Shown piece by piece: positions 48,402 to 60,579 of a stretch of DNA of 64,000 nt. Both the position numbers and the translations under genes were made by a program. The DNA comes from Locusta migratoria (Eukaryota > Arthropoda > Insecta > Orthoptera > Acrididae): NCBI GenBank assembly GCA_026315105.1, contig CM048751.1, positions 340,736,649 to 340,800,648 of the forward strand, given 5' to 3'. The notes beneath the pieces are model-generated. The model was not told the DNA's origin and ran no database searches. It saw only the letters and a list, made by a program, of their open reading frames with translations. Each line of letters begins with the position of its first letter. Position 1 is the first letter of the stretch.

Positions 48402-48576
48402 CTGGAATAATAGTATGTCCCTGATTTCCTGCTTCAGGGAAGCAGAGTTCACTTCCTGGCAGAATCCCTCGCTGTATGTGTACTGACAACACTTGTTCCT
48501 CTGCTTCTGTAGAAATCTGATCCTCTAGTAGCACAAGTCTGGTCATTTTCAGTTTCTTTAATCCCCCATGGAATAC
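48402..48576 (-). CDS. DNAJB13: DNAJB13-like exon 4: C-terminal domain I core
   Basis: Residues 149-206 plus one base. The acceptor is GTGAACAG|GTATTC, phase 0; the donor is CCAG|GTATAG, phase 1. It encodes VFHGGLKKLKMTR, aligning with the FFG..KK.K.SR block, then EEQVLSVHIQRG.LPG and F.E.GNQGHTIIP. That last part corresponds to the L.I.VKPGW..GT.I.F...GDQGPN.IPADI signature of the domain. The internal Met after KKLK is not a start, because the frame is open and conserved upstream to the acceptor. Confidence 0.95.
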
Positions 48577-48649
48577 CTGTTCACAAGAACACAGTGAAAT
48601 GACTTTATGCTTTAGAAAAAAAGAGTAATATTTTTACTGCATATTCATT

Positions 48650-48830
48650 TCATTTATACAAATCAATCACTCAAATGTTTGTAACTCTAAGAGACTTAAC
48701 TGCCACAATTATCAGTCCCTAAGCTTGCAAACTATTTAAACTAACTTATGCTAAGAACAAAACACCCACACCCACAAAGGAGAATGTGAAGCTTGGCCAC
48801 TGTACCGTGGCTTCATTTATTCATTTTCTA
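48650..48830 (-). mobile_element. Old SINE remnant, minus strand
   Basis: The order CAGTCCCTAAGCTTGCAAAC, then TATTTAAACTAAC and AAGAACAAAACACCCACACC, matches the reverse of the SINE at 25551 (CAGTCCATACCTTACAAAC, ACTTAAACTAAGG, AAGGACAAACACACG). The tRNA-like part is barely preserved. Confidence 0.65.
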
Positions 48831-49599
48831 TGTTTTATAGATTACAACAGGCAAGAGAATTTAGAAAGATTCAGAACATATCATGTTTACCCAGAGGAAG
48901 CAAACAACTATTCACAACCATACTAATAATTAAATATTCATCAATTACTATAAACTTTTTCTGCTTACTCAATACACATTTAACATAGTAAGTTTAATAG
49001 AAACAGCAACACATTTTTTGGTATGATGAAGGAGTGGGGGTGCAGGGGTGGAAAGTCTGCTCTTACCTCAGATGTATCAAATAAATAACAAATTGTTTAT
49101 GTTATGTTTGGCAATGATATAGTGTTAGTTTAGTATCGACATGGCCATACTAATATTTATCACAATTTTAAAACACGTTTAAATAGACATCTGCAAGAGG
49201 TTTTATTTCATACTTTACAGATAATCATACATATGGTACTTACTTTTGGTTAATAAATTCAAAGTAACTGGAATGAATATGAAAAAAATATTTCAGAAAT
49301 CTGATTCTGCAGTCGACATAATGTGAGATACTTCTAGAATGCAAAACTACTGATCTGAATTTGCATTGCTCTGTTTTTATTTGTTGCCTAGGTAATTTTC
49401 CCAAGTAATTTTCACATGACACTTCATTTAGTTTTGTAATTTATTGCTAGTAGGACTTGACTTGTGAAATCATATTGATTTGTTACTGAAAAGATTTTTT
49501 CATAAAACACAAACTGAGAGGCAGTTGAGAGCTATGGTGCTAAAAATGAGTCAGTACTCTGTTGGCGTACTCCGTTTTTACTAATTATTTTTAATTAAA

Positions 49600-49740
49600 A
49601 AAATACTCTCTCCTTACACACCTTTCCTTTTATCTTCTTCCCCCCCCTTCCCTTCACTGCATTCAATGCTGCATCTCATATTCCTGCCTCTCACAGTCTT
49701 TACAATACATCATGCAACACAGAACATTTCATTTTTGTTT
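49600..49740 (+). mobile_element. PLE 3' UTR fragment
   Basis: Pyrimidine-rich sequence with CTTCACTGCATTCAATGC and TTCCTGCCTCTCACAGTCTT, then ACAATACATCATGCAAC, similar to 13745-13830 of the decayed PLE. Confidence 0.55.
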
Positions 49741-50899
49741 GTTTACATCCACTTTTTGTCTTGTAAGGTGTATTGGAACCCAAAGATTTACCTTTTAAAA
49801 TGCCAAACACAACATAAACAATACACTGAATGTAGCATCTGAATAAATCTTTTGCTAAGTTAGTTATATTAAATGACTGAAAACACTATATCATTGGCCA
49901 TTCATCAGTAGGAACACTAAGTTTCATTAATTTAATAATGATTTACAATTGTAATTATGTACATATTGTTGACTTCAAAAGGCTATGAAACTACCCTGTA
50001 TTACAAACCTATGAAAGTAAAATGATGTTACATGATGAAAGAACATACGTACTCCTGTTCAGTATCAACAATGAAATGAATAATTGTTTAATTATGAAAC
50101 TTACTGAAAACATGTTTATAAACATTTCCAATTTTATAACTGTTCATTAATATTTTTGATTTCTGGTAGTATATAAGGCAAGTAAATTTGTTCTGTTCAC
50201 TTAAAACATGTTAGTATCAGTTACCTGAATTTTTCATATAATCAATAAAAAAGAATTCCATATTGTTTAAATCATATATTTGGTATGTTTTTTGCTATCA
50301 TGTAATTTTTCTACTGATATATTAAGTTAATGAGTCATTTAATCTGCTGTCATACTACTTTAATAACTATCATTTATATAAAAAATTGTAATTGAAAATC
50401 ATGACATTACAGTAAACAAAGCAGGAAAAATTATTGAATTTTCTATTTAAGTGACCGAATAAATTGCCCTTTGGGTCAGTCAGTAAATCTGTGTTTATTT
50501 GAATACAAAATATGGCTTTACTCAAGAAACTGTATTATTGCAAAGTAGTATTAGCGGATTAGCCTGATGTCAAATATAATTTCCAGAGAAGGAAAAAAAA
50601 TTGAGGTAGAGCAGAATTTTAGAGACAGCAGAGATTGTAGTATAGCTAGATGAAAACAAGAGTATAAAAAAAAGTTTCCAATTGTGATGCTGCATTATAT
50701 CCCCATAGGTACTATAGGCATTATAAGCCAAAAACTAAATAGAAATAAACGAAAGTCAGTAGAACCAAAACAGTTAATTGTTTTCTTCTAACCCTAAATA
50801 GTATTACTAAATTATGTTAATATTATACCACAAAGAAATAATACTGTTTCATATTTTACTAAGAGTTTTTTTGTTTTTATGTAGGTTGAACTGACTCAC
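49741..50899. other. Intron 3 interior, no gene recognised
   Basis: AT-rich, without coding signal. Confidence 0.5.
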
Positions 50900-51044
50900 T
50901 TCTTCCAAAGTCAGATGTAGAGGCCTGTATATGGTGTCTTCCTTCTTCTTATATCCACAGAGCTCAGGTGTTCTGTATATTGGCCTTGGAAATGTGACAG
51001 CATCTAGTAAATCAGCAAAAGGGCTATCTGTGCCAAAGAATTCC
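50900..51044 (-). CDS. DNAJB13: DNAJB13-like exon 3: linker and start of C-terminal domain I
   Basis: Residues 100-148. The acceptor is TCTTCACAG|G (completing Arg100) and the donor is GAAGAA|GTGAGT, phase 0. It starts EFFGTDSPFADLLDA, the conserved EFFG..NPF block after the J domain, then a KKKED stretch and RPLHLTLEE. The last of these is the xLxLSLEDL entry strand of DnaJ C-terminal domain I. No Gly/Phe-rich repeat is present, as expected for DNAJB13. Confidence 0.93.
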
Positions 51045-51774
51045 CTGTGAAGATATAATTTACAATGTAGTTTGTTAATAGCAGAAAACTCCCCTGTATA
51101 ACAAAGAGATCCAAAGTCTCACCTCAGCAAGAATAGTGACACAAGGGGAAAAAAATGGAAATGTTTGCTTTATCACTGAAGAATATACCTGACGAGCCAT
51201 GGCATGCATGAAAACTATTACATCTCATTCCAGCAATTTGTCTGCTTCAGGGCAGTAGTATTCTTTTTTGTAACTTTTCTCATATAATGCATTTTTAATT
51301 GTGCCACTGTTATTACTGACATGTAATAGATGGAAGTTTTATATTATCCTGGTCTTAGTTTATACTATTTTCTGAATACAATCAAAACTTCTTTTACTTT
51401 TCTCTATTGTTATCTGACCTTTGTTGCTCTGTGTTTTTGTGTGTTGTTTATTATTTTCATTGAAATTATCAAAATATGATGTATGTCATAATACTTTTAT
51501 GTCTAATCAATTTATAATATTTTGTATGTGTTGTTATTGTTTTCATTGAAATTATCAAAATATGATGCATGTAATAATACTTTTATGTCTAATCAATTCA
51601 TAATATTTCATATTACAATTTTGAACTGTTTTATACACTTCATTTACAACATTGAAAGTTTAAATTTCTGAACTCTTCAGGTTTTGCCAAAAATAATTAA
51701 AACTACAAATTTCAATACAAAAATATTTCAAAGATTACTAAATTTAATGAAAGAGATAGATAAGTGACAGTTCT
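51045..51774. other. Intron 2, acceptor-proximal part
   Basis: AT-rich, with a short direct repeat (TTGTTTTCATTGAAATTATC-type unit near 51447 and 51535). No gene recognised. Confidence 0.4.
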
Positions 51775-52060
51775 GTAGTGTAGTTCCTGTCTCCACCACC
51801 CTCCCCTCCCCTTCCCTTCCCATCCCTGCCAACACTCTAGCCTTGCACATGTTTTCCATTCCGCCACACAGTCCAATCTCTCCTTCTGTTCCTCCCTGTC
51901 TGTCAGACACAACTAGTGTTTTCTTCACACCCCCACCTCCACCATGCACCTTTCCCTTTCCTTTCTGCTTTCTTCTCCACACCGTCTCCTCGTCCCACCA
52001 CTGGTTGCGTTTGCCTCAGCCTTGCTGTGGGTTAATCCTCTCTGGATGTTCTATTGTTTG
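51775..52060 (+). repeat. Pyrimidine-rich tract
   Basis: CT-rich, like PLE tail tracts but without a motif that would prove it. Confidence 0.4.
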
Positions 52061-52309
52061 AATGTGTCATGGAAGGTAACTTTGAAAACAACAGAAAAAG
52101 GTGCATTTAAAAACAATGAACAATTGCCACAGAGTACAAAACAAACTATTTAAGAACTAGAAAATTGTATAAATAGCAATGCAATGCAACTGGGTGCAGG
52201 TGTAGACAGGTGTTAAAATTCACAGGGCAGTCTATTTAATAAGTAATGGTTGCAAAATTCTATTCTACTTAGAGAAGAATGAAAAAAAAAATTGCGAGAG
52301 GCCAACCCT

Positions 52310-53200
52310 TGGGGGGGGGGGGGATCCGTTTGGATTTAGAAGAAATGCAGGAACACATGAGGCAGGACTTTTGAAAATGTTGACTGGAATATGCTCTTTC
52401 AAATTCTGAAGTCAACAGGAGTGAAATATAGGTAAAACAACAGAATTCAATAAATCAACTTTATAGCAACAGTCATCTCAGAAACAGGTAGCACCTAAAG
52501 TAAAACATTGTCAAAACTGTAGTTGTTTACAAGTGGCTTGTATTCCGAAAGAACAGACGTCACTTCTGATCCTGCAGTTGTTATTCTTCTATATTCATAG
52601 AAAATATGACATCAACTGCAAATGTGCAAAGCTGAAAAAGTGTGTGTGTGGGAGACCCGGGTTCGGGTCCTGGCTGGGCACACATTTTCAGCTTTGCACA
52701 TTCGCTGTTGATGTCATATATTCTATGAATATGACAGTAGTTGTACATAGTGCTGATAAGGGTAATATGTATAATTACAGTTATGATGATGCTCTACTGT
52801 ATGCACTACCTATTTCTGAGGTGACTGATGTTATAGTGTTGATTTATTGAATTCTGCAGATGTGTCACAGTTTTTCTGGAACGGTGATATAGTTATTTGC
52901 AAACCAGACAGCAGTTTTAAGAGACAAAGGACATGAAAGGGAAGCATTTGTTGGGAAAGGAGTAAGACAGGGTTGTAGTCTTTCCCCATTGTTATTCAAT
53001 CTACACTGAGAAAGCTGTGAAGGAAAGCAAGGAGAAATTTAGAAAAGGAATTAAAGGTCAGGATGAAAAAATGAAAACTTTGGGCTTTGTTGATGACTTT
53101 GTAATTCTGTCAGAGACAAACAAAGAACCTGGAAGAGCAATTGAAAGGATTAGACTTTGTCATTAAAGGAGCCTATAAGATTAATATTAACAAGAGCAAA
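52310..53200 (+). pseudogene. RTE-like RT fragment, interrupted by a foldback
   Basis: Begins FGFRRNAGTHEAGLLKMLTG (52325-52390). It breaks at about 52440 and resumes near 52885 with KGVRQGCSLSPLLFNL (52960) and FVDDFVILSETNKE (53085), the RT B and C boxes. Nucleotide similarity to 10245-10600 places it in the same family. Confidence 0.8.
52441..52858. mobile_element. Foldback element with tRNA-type B box in its loop
   Basis: The outer 19 bp (CAGAATTCAATAAATCAAC at 52442) is matched exactly by its complement ending at about 52857. The inner arms 52592-52645 and 52679-52732 are about 90 percent complementary. The loop holds GACCCGGGTTCGGGTCCTGG, a close match to the GGTTCGANTCC B box. It splits an RTE fragment. 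Confidence 0.85.
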
Positions 53201-53790
53201 ATGACCATATAAAATCAATCGTTGGTAAAGCAGATGCTAGACTTAGATTCATTGGAAAAATCCTAAGGAAATGCAGTCTGAAAACAATAGAAGTAGGTTA
53301 CAGTACACTTGTTCGCCCACTGCTTGAATACTGCTCAGCGGTGTGGGTTCCATACCAGGTGTGGTTGATAGAGGAAGTAGAAAAAATTCAACAGAGAGCA
53401 GCGCACTTCATTACAGGATCATTTAGTAATCATGAAAGCATTATGGAGGTGATCGATAAACTCCAATGGAAGACTCTGCAGGAGAGATGCTCTGTCACTC
53501 AGTATGGGCTTTTGTCGAAGTTTCAAGAACGTACCTTTACCGAGGAGTCTAGCAGTATATTGCTCCCTCTGACATATATCTCGTGAAGAGATCATGTGGA
53601 TAAAATCAGAGAGAGTAGAGCCCACACAGAGGCATACTGACAATCTTTCTTTCTGCAAACAATATGTGACTGGAATAGGAGTACCAATAGTGGTACTCAA
53701 GGTTCCCTCTGCCACACACCGTCTGGTGGCTTGTGGAGTAAGGAAGCAGATGGATGTAGAAGTAGACAAGGTTAATTTAATGTAATGTTT
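53201..53790 (+). pseudogene. CR1-like LINE, RT C-terminal end
   Basis: The frame reads IVGKADARLRFIGKILRKCS, TLVRPLLEYCSAVWVPYQV, EKIQQRAAHFITGSFSNHES and KLQWKTLQERC, then a stop at 53584. It continues in frame to GSLCHTPSGGLWS. These are the LVRP.LEY.S.VWDPY and RAARFVTG landmarks of CR1/jockey-type elements. Similar to a LINE I know as abundant in Schistocerca. Confidence 0.85.
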
Positions 53791-53885
53791 CTTTCCTTCT
53801 TCCATTGTGAGCAAACTCATTGATAACTTTTAGTCTCTCATCTTTTAATCTAATTCTCTCAGCATTGCTTGATTTTATAAAATAT

Positions 53886-56218
53886 ACTAGCTGACAACCC
53901 GGAGTCACTCAGGTACTTACTTCTTCCAGTCTTTACCTCACCTTTCCTTTGCTTTCTCCATATTCTCTTTCCCTTTCCCTCTCTCTTTTAGTCCATTTAT
54001 CTTCTCCTCTCTCTCTTTGTTCATATCCTCCTACCCCTTGTCTATCCATCCCTTTGTCTGCGAATCACCTCCTTTTCTCTCTGCCGACTGCTTCTTCAAC
54101 TCCTCAGATTATTGCCTTCATCATTTATGCAAAATTATATAACTCTCTTAATTTTCATGGTGATGCATGGTGCAGATTAGCTTAATACTTGTTCCATAGA
54201 TCATATATATGACATTTCGTAATGATGTGGAACATATATTAAAATACTTGGTAGATGGTGATGTTCCCCTTGTTTTGCAGCTTAAGTGTACAAACTTTCA
54301 TCAAGTTTGGATCAAAACAACAAATTTTGCAATGCACCATCTCCTCCTTTTCCTTCTCTCTGTTCACCTGTTCGTCCCCTGTCTCCTCCCGTCCTTTTCT
54401 CTGTCCATTTTCTCCTCCCTCTCCCTCTGTTCACCTCCTTTCACCTGTCTATCACCATCTACCCTCTCTCATTCTCCTCCTCTCCCATTTCTCTGTCCAT
54501 CCTCCCTGCCCTTTCTGTCTGTCTCCTCCTCCACCTACTTCTCCCCCTCCTATATATGAAAATATACATATCTGCACCAACTTTCATGGTGACTGGGCAA
54601 ATGGTGTCAAAGTCGCAAAGTACCCTCTGACATGCAAAATTCACTGGCTTGCAGATTATAAAAATCTCCTTCATGGAAACATACATTTATGTGCTGACTT
54701 TGTAGTATTACAGAAGTAACTACATTTTCTCCTAGTATCGACTTGAGTTAATCAAAGTGTTAATTTACGTATGCGCGGCATAGCAAAGCAGTGTCTACCT
54801 TGAGTATCTGTCTTTGTTGCAGATATATCAAGCGATCGGCATTGTGAATAGGAGGAGAAGAAAGCTGAAGAGAAGCATGGAATAAAATATATTGAAGGTC
54901 AGTGGCAGTATAGATACTCCTATTATTCGGATTATTGACTTTGTTGTAATCGGACTAAATGTTTATAGGAGATACATGTTTTCATCCTATTAAAGTATCT
55001 AGTTACAAATAAAAGTGTTTAATTAATATGAATCAAAGAGGTGTTGTTCATCTGTTATTTGAGGGAATGGTGTGAATTACGAATAGCTTTGAAGAGTGAT
55101 AACTGGAAGGAACTTAGAAGCACAGCGTAACTGGACCTCGTTTTGTAATTAGTCACCTTCAAAGATAAGGAAGAAGTGCAAATACGGACTTAGTGGGGAC
55201 TTCATACCTTGTAACATAAAAATGAGAATTGAGTAACAACGCAACTTCCAAACAATTTGGATTCTTGTAACTTACCCTGTGCCATGCACATAAGAAGCTT
55301 ACAAAAGGTAGTCCATGTATTAAAGTATGGAATAAACTATCCCAGTTCAAGATTTCATTCAAATCTCTCCACCCCATTCATGAAGGAGTAGCAAACATAT
55401 TAACCCATTGTAAGGTACCCTCCGCCATGCACCATATGGTGGCTTATGAAAGGTATTAATCAGGGGATAAGCTACCTCTGTTTCAAATGTCAGTCTTACT
55501 TATCCAGCCATTTCAGCTTGAAGGCATAAAAAACACATGGCCATGCATTAAATATTAACAAAAAGACTAACAAACCAATATTAATTTTTATATATTAGAT
55601 TTTCAAATTTGCATTAAAACCATACATTGGTAACAACAAATTCCTTCCGCTGGTGGTTTTCACCCCTCATATTTAAAAATTTCATCAGGATCGGAATACA
55701 GCTGTAGAATCTGATGAAGTCTATATGTAAAGTGTCCTCCATCATGCACCATCCAAAATTTTATGTAACAGTGACCTTCCTCTGGTTTTAAAGGTCAAGT
55801 GTCCAAAATTTCATGAAGATATTGGGATGAATAAAATGTCCTTACTCACATGTTGCATGATGCCACAGGTTTTCAACTGTATAATTGTTTATGACATCTT
55901 ATCTCCTGAACCATATGTCATAAGTATTTCTTACCCATACATCAATTGTTCCCTCATGGAAGGCATATGTATACCAAATTTGGTTGAAATCGGTGCAGTG
56001 GTTTAGAAGGAGACATCACATGATGCAGCACTTTTCCCGCACATTTCATTGTTTATTACATCATATCTCCTGAACTATTTATTGTACAGTGATTTAAGGG
56101 CACCTATGACCATTGCAAAAGTGCAAGCAATATGCTAACAAAGTTTCATCACAATCGGTTGAATGGTACGACTGCACACAAAATACGAACACACAAACAT
56201 TCATTTTTATATATTAGA
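53886..56218. repeat. Unclassified dispersed element(s), TACTAGCTGACAACCCGG to TATATTAGAT
   Basis: The start TACTAGCTGACAACCCGG and the end TTTTTATATATTAGATT have the look of widespread arthropod repeats. Many AAATTTGGTTGAAATCGGTG-like phrases lie between, with pyrimidine-rich tracts (53945-54090, 54340-54560). A second TTTTTATATATTAGATT at 55588 suggests two units. Contains the repeat fragment 54184-54240 and CR1-like 3' sequence near 55420. Confidence 0.5.
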
Positions 56219-56309
56219 TTTCTTTGGAGACTACAAGGTGATACAAAGCATAAATGTCCAAAACGGATCATATAATGTTCATTATGAGTAACATAACAAG
56301 ACTGAGACA

Positions 56310-57235
56310 GTACATCTACATCAATACTCTGCAAGCCACCACACAGTGTGAGGCAGAGGGTACTTTGTGTACCATTGTCACTTCATCCTACTATTCAAGT
56401 TACATATGGATTGAGGGAAAAACTATTGCTGGTATACCTCCATGTGGACTCAAATATATGTAATTTTATCCTTGTGATTGTTTTATGTGATACACAAATG
56501 AGGAAGCAAGAAATTGGCTGACTCCTTAAAAAACATATGTTCTTGGAACTTTGACAGAAGCCTGTACCATGATATAGAATTCTGAATGTCTCTCTTAAAG
56601 CATATACCACAGGAGTTTCCTGACCATGCTGCTTACTATATGACCTGTAACAATCTGCTACTCTCTGTTAGGTCTTCTTTATGTCCTATATCAACCTCAT
56701 ATTGTATGGATCCCACAATGATGAGCAATACTCAACTGTTGGCCAAACAAGTGTTTTGTAACCTACTTCCTTTCTTGATGGACTGCACTTCCTGAGGATT
56801 CTTCCACTGAATCTCAATCTGATGTCTGTATTACCCACAATTAAATTCTATGGTCATTTCATTTCAAATTGCTCCTTTTGCCTTTTCCCCAGATGTTTTA
56901 TGAAAGAAACTGCTTCCATTGTTTGTCCTGCTGTTGCATGGTTACATAATGGAGGATCTATTTTTCTTTGTAAACTCAACACTTTACATCTGTTGAGGTT
57001 TTATTGCCATTCCCTACACCATGCATCAATATACCACAGATCCTGTGTTTGTTATCATTTTTCCAGTGGCTTCTTGATATACTACAACATCATATGCAAA
57101 AAGCCTCTTTGAACTTACATTGTTAACTATGAGGTTGTTTATGCATATTGTGAAAAGCAACAATCTTTTAACACTCCCCTAGGGTGAAATCACTTTCACA
57201 TCTTAAGGCTACACTTCATTAAGAGAATATAATCC
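56310..57235 (-). pseudogene. CR1-like LINE remnant, minus strand
   Basis: The 3' end, reversed, shows the GTGGCTTGCAGAGT tail near 56330. The minus frames give INNLIVNNVSSKRLFAYDVV (RT C box, FADD read FAYD) and weak VEY and W.P blocks near 56720. It looks like the same family as 53201-53790 but much older. Confidence 0.7.
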
Positions 57236-57767
57236 TTAGAAAGTAACTGGTGTTAAAATATTAACACTTAAATAAATAGTAAACAAAGAAGAAAGAAATG
57301 GACAAAATTAGGATAGAACAAAATAAACAAGAACACATTCGAAGTATGATGAGACTTTTAGAAGAAAATATGAAGAATGAAATATCATAATGAGTAATCA
57401 TGTAACATTCAAGTTCCAACACTGTCTTAAGGGTAAAATGTGTAATAATAGTAATAATAATAGTTTTTAAAAAGGCAGCAACTACTTGCATGTCTTTCTC
57501 TTTTATTTGCTGATTTGAGGTTTTTAGTGCCCTTCTTTAGATGTATGTTGGTATCCTAATGTGTTTTGTCTGAACAAGATTGAAGGTTCAAACTCGTAAA
57601 TAAAAGAAAAAGAAGTGCAACTAGTAGCTGCGTTTAAAGAAAAAAAGTAAAGAAAACAAATAGTTGTGACAGTTGCTGCAATGGACAAAATAATAATAAT
57701 TATCATTGCAAAAAATAAAATCTACATAATACAGGTTCAATATGAAATGCTCAGATGTTATTTGTAC
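57236..57767. other. Intron 2, donor-proximal part
   Basis: AT-rich, no gene recognised. Confidence 0.4.
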
Positions 57768-57992
57768 CTGTATGTTCTCATTGGATCACCATGGTAGAGA
57801 TAAGGTTTAATACAGTCATCAGGCCCAAAGACTCCTTCCCGAAGCCCTTTGACACCATATTGGTCATACACAGCTCGTTTTCTAGGGTCTCTAAGAACAT
57901 CATATGCCTCTGCAATCTGATAAAATAACCGTTCTGCATCATCATCAGCACCAGGCTCTTCCGGGTGATACCGCAGTATTAGTCGGTGGAAA
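57768..57992 (-). CDS. DNAJB13: DNAJB13-like exon 2: J domain with HPE instead of HPD
   Basis: Residues 26-99. The acceptor is TGTGTGCAG|T and the donor is CAG|GTACAA. It holds helix II, the loop motif H34-P35-E36, helix III (FYQIAEAYDVLRDPRKRAVYDQYG) and the start of the linker (YLYHGDPMRTY). Canonical J-proteins need His-Pro-Asp here to stimulate Hsp70 ATPase. DNAJB13 proteins are known for a non-canonical third residue (HPL in human), so HPE supports the assignment and suggests weak or no classical Hsp70 stimulation. The GTACAA donor is the weakest of the five but gives the only frame that continues into exon 3. Confidence 0.95.
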
Positions 57993-58459
57993 CTGCACAC
58001 ACAGTAATAAACTCAGTGAGTATTCTTGCAGGAGCTGGATGCTGGGTAAATATCTAAACATGTTTATGATATTAGTTAGATTAGATTGGTAAAGAAAGTT
58101 ATAAAATACAGCACACAAAAGTAAATAACACAAAATATAATGATGAAAGGGAGGAGAGAAAATTTTATGTTTATAGCAGGTAAGCCCAGGAAGATCTCAG
58201 GGCATTAAAAATCTGTCAAAGAGAAATTATTATCTCTGTAAATAAAAAAAAAAAAAAACTAGTATTGGATAGGAGGACCCCAATTACCTGTGTGATGTAG
58301 CAGTCAAAAAGTCCCTTGAATCATGCTAAGAGCATGTAGAGCAATTGGGTATTGGATGTCCACTAGGAAGGCATTTCTACTATTCCCATTTGAACATTCA
58401 GCTAAATCAGTGGTAGTCATTTCTCTATTAAACATGCACACACGTTAGTTGACAAAAAA

Positions 58460-59650
58460 GTTTATTTTAAAAATTTATTCTGTATGTGACGTGGTAGAGT
58501 TTACTAGTAGTGTGTGATACTGTGTGAGTGCAGGGGACAGGCTTTACAGAGAAGCCAATAGTTGTAGGAACCTAATGGTTGGGGAACGTTATGTGATTTG
58601 AAAAGGATGTTAAGAGAGGCTAGGAGAACAAAGGAAGGAGGCAGTGGGTGGTATGGAAACAATATCTAAAATTTACATAGCTACTCTGAAATTCACTTTT
58701 AAGTGACTAACAAAGGAGCCAACAAAATTATCTCAGACTATTTCTGTACTGTTTCATTTTTGAATAGCCAGTGGGCAAAAAGAACAATGAAATCTCTCCA
58801 TTTTACATATGATTTGTAAAAACTTCATTCTGATGATCTTGTCTCTTTATGTAGGTAGGTGCCAACAAAACAAGTCTGCATTTTGAGGAGAATGTTTGTG
58901 AAAGAAATTTCATGAATAGATCTCACCACAATGAGTAATACTTTTAAAAAATGATATCCATCCCTACTTGTTGACACATTATCCCCTGTATCATAATAAA
59001 ACACACTGTGCTGCCTCTCTCTGAAATGCCCTCTGTCAGTTCCACCTAATGAGGAAATCACACTGCACACCAATACTCCAAAAGAGGATGGACAAGTGTA
59101 GTATAGGATTAGATTAGATCATATTTACAGTTTGTGTCAAGTGATCTATAGTGAGGAAATCCTCTTGGATGTATAGTGTACCTTAAACAGATCACAGATT
59201 AAATTGCCCTTGTAATATGGAAGCAACAAAAAAATCTTAAAACATATTCACAAAAGTACATAGAAAATTGTTATCAAATAAAAAATGTATATCTTAGGCA
59301 TATTTACATTTAAAAGGACTTAAAAACTTGTTACCAAATAATAGGCAGCCTCTTTTAGTGGAAATGTCACATTGTCTAAGTGTTCTAACAGTTATACACA
59401 ACCTTTGATTTGCCTTCCCCACAACATTTTCTGTGGGTAGAGGATACCATGTCTAGGCTTCACTTGAGAGGATGATACTGTACAAGAGATACATTCACAA
59501 ATAAAACTTGTCAGGTAATTATGGGAGAGGAATGCCTGTTGATGTAGATGTTGGAGGATTTTGGAAGTAGAGCTTAGGCACTAGGTAGGGAGCAATCATT
59601 TCGAAGGTATGCAGATTTTTTAGACAAATAAACAAACAGTAATTAATTTT
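58460..59650 (-). pseudogene. Very old PLE fragments, minus strand
   Basis: 58670-58470 reversed gives NVPQPLGSYNYWLLCKACPL, matching NIPKPPSLPNGSYPCNRSRCKTCP of the younger PLEs. 59640-59500 reversed gives weak SSNIYINRHSSPI, like LITYNNNLSNAFL. Order and orientation agree. Sequence between (58700-59480) is not recognised. Confidence 0.5.
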
Positions 59651-59677
59651 GATACATTACTTGAAGTTGCTTTTCCT

Positions 59678-59873
59678 GAGTAGTAATCCTCCTGAAATTC
59701 AGTATGTACATTAATGTTTGACCATAAACATTACATTACTCATAACTGTTGACCATAGACAGTACATGATGATGTGATTGTTGACTGCTAATTACTGACT
59801 AGTAATCCTCTTGAATTTATGTACGAGCATTAATATTGGACCATACTCATTACATTACCTGTAACTGTTGACT
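59678..59873 (+). repeat. Two-copy direct repeat, about 75 bp, period 120
   Basis: AGTAATCCTC.TGAA....ATTAAT.TT..ACCATA..CATTACATTAC.C.TAACTGTTGAC occurs at about 59678 and 59798. Confidence 0.8.
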
Positions 59874-60579
59874 GGGTAAGTAATAAACTATCTTTGAGAT
59901 TTTGTTTTCCAGTTGTTGGTGTTTGTTTTTGCTATAGTGTAAACTGTTTGGAAGTATTTTGCAATCAAATGTTTTCCCAGAAACACATATATAATTATTT
60001 TAAACTATTACCGGAAATTACACCTGCTTTTATCTGGATCAGTCTTTTCAAAACAATATCTGTATTTATGTCGTATAACTGTTATTAAATCTCATTTAGG
60101 TACTGAAGCAATATGTCAAAATGACAGTTTATCCAATAAGAGCACACAAGTTGTACATTTAATACTATGCATATTTTGATTATAATAAATTAAGCGTCTA
60201 AATTATTATGGCATTATGTATCACATACCTGAGGTTTTTCCTATTTGAAGCAATGCTATATTTCCTGTTGACTATATTTCAAATTTGGCATTATATTCTA
60301 TGGAACAAATACTGTAAAGTATATAATTTTTTGAATTTGTTACTACATTAGCATAATAGACCTAAGACTTACATGTCTATTTCTGAAGTCTAGAATTTAC
60401 ATTTTGTACATTCATACATAGTTGTTCATACTACATATTACATGAAGAACAATGATACAAAGTAATGCTATGTAGATTAATACTACCAGTAAATTAAAAC
60501 TGCCATGTAAAAGTCTAAAATTACTCAATATAAATGAAATCTTTTGTAAGTGTATAAATTTATGTCCAGGATAACTCAC

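Noticed and set aside
52641..52680. tRNA gene in the GACCCGGGTTCGGGTCC stretch
   Set aside because: Only the T-arm-like part exists; it is the loop of a foldback element.
54255..54719. Protein-coding frames in the CT-rich region
   Set aside because: Three overlapping frames of Ser/Leu/Pro-rich sequence are what pyrimidine tracts produce; no domain.
57758..58000. Single-exon DnaJ gene starting at the Met near 58000
   Set aside because: The MCS lead-in is intron sequence before the TGTGTGCAG acceptor; the true N-terminus is exon 1 at 60653, which joins in phase.
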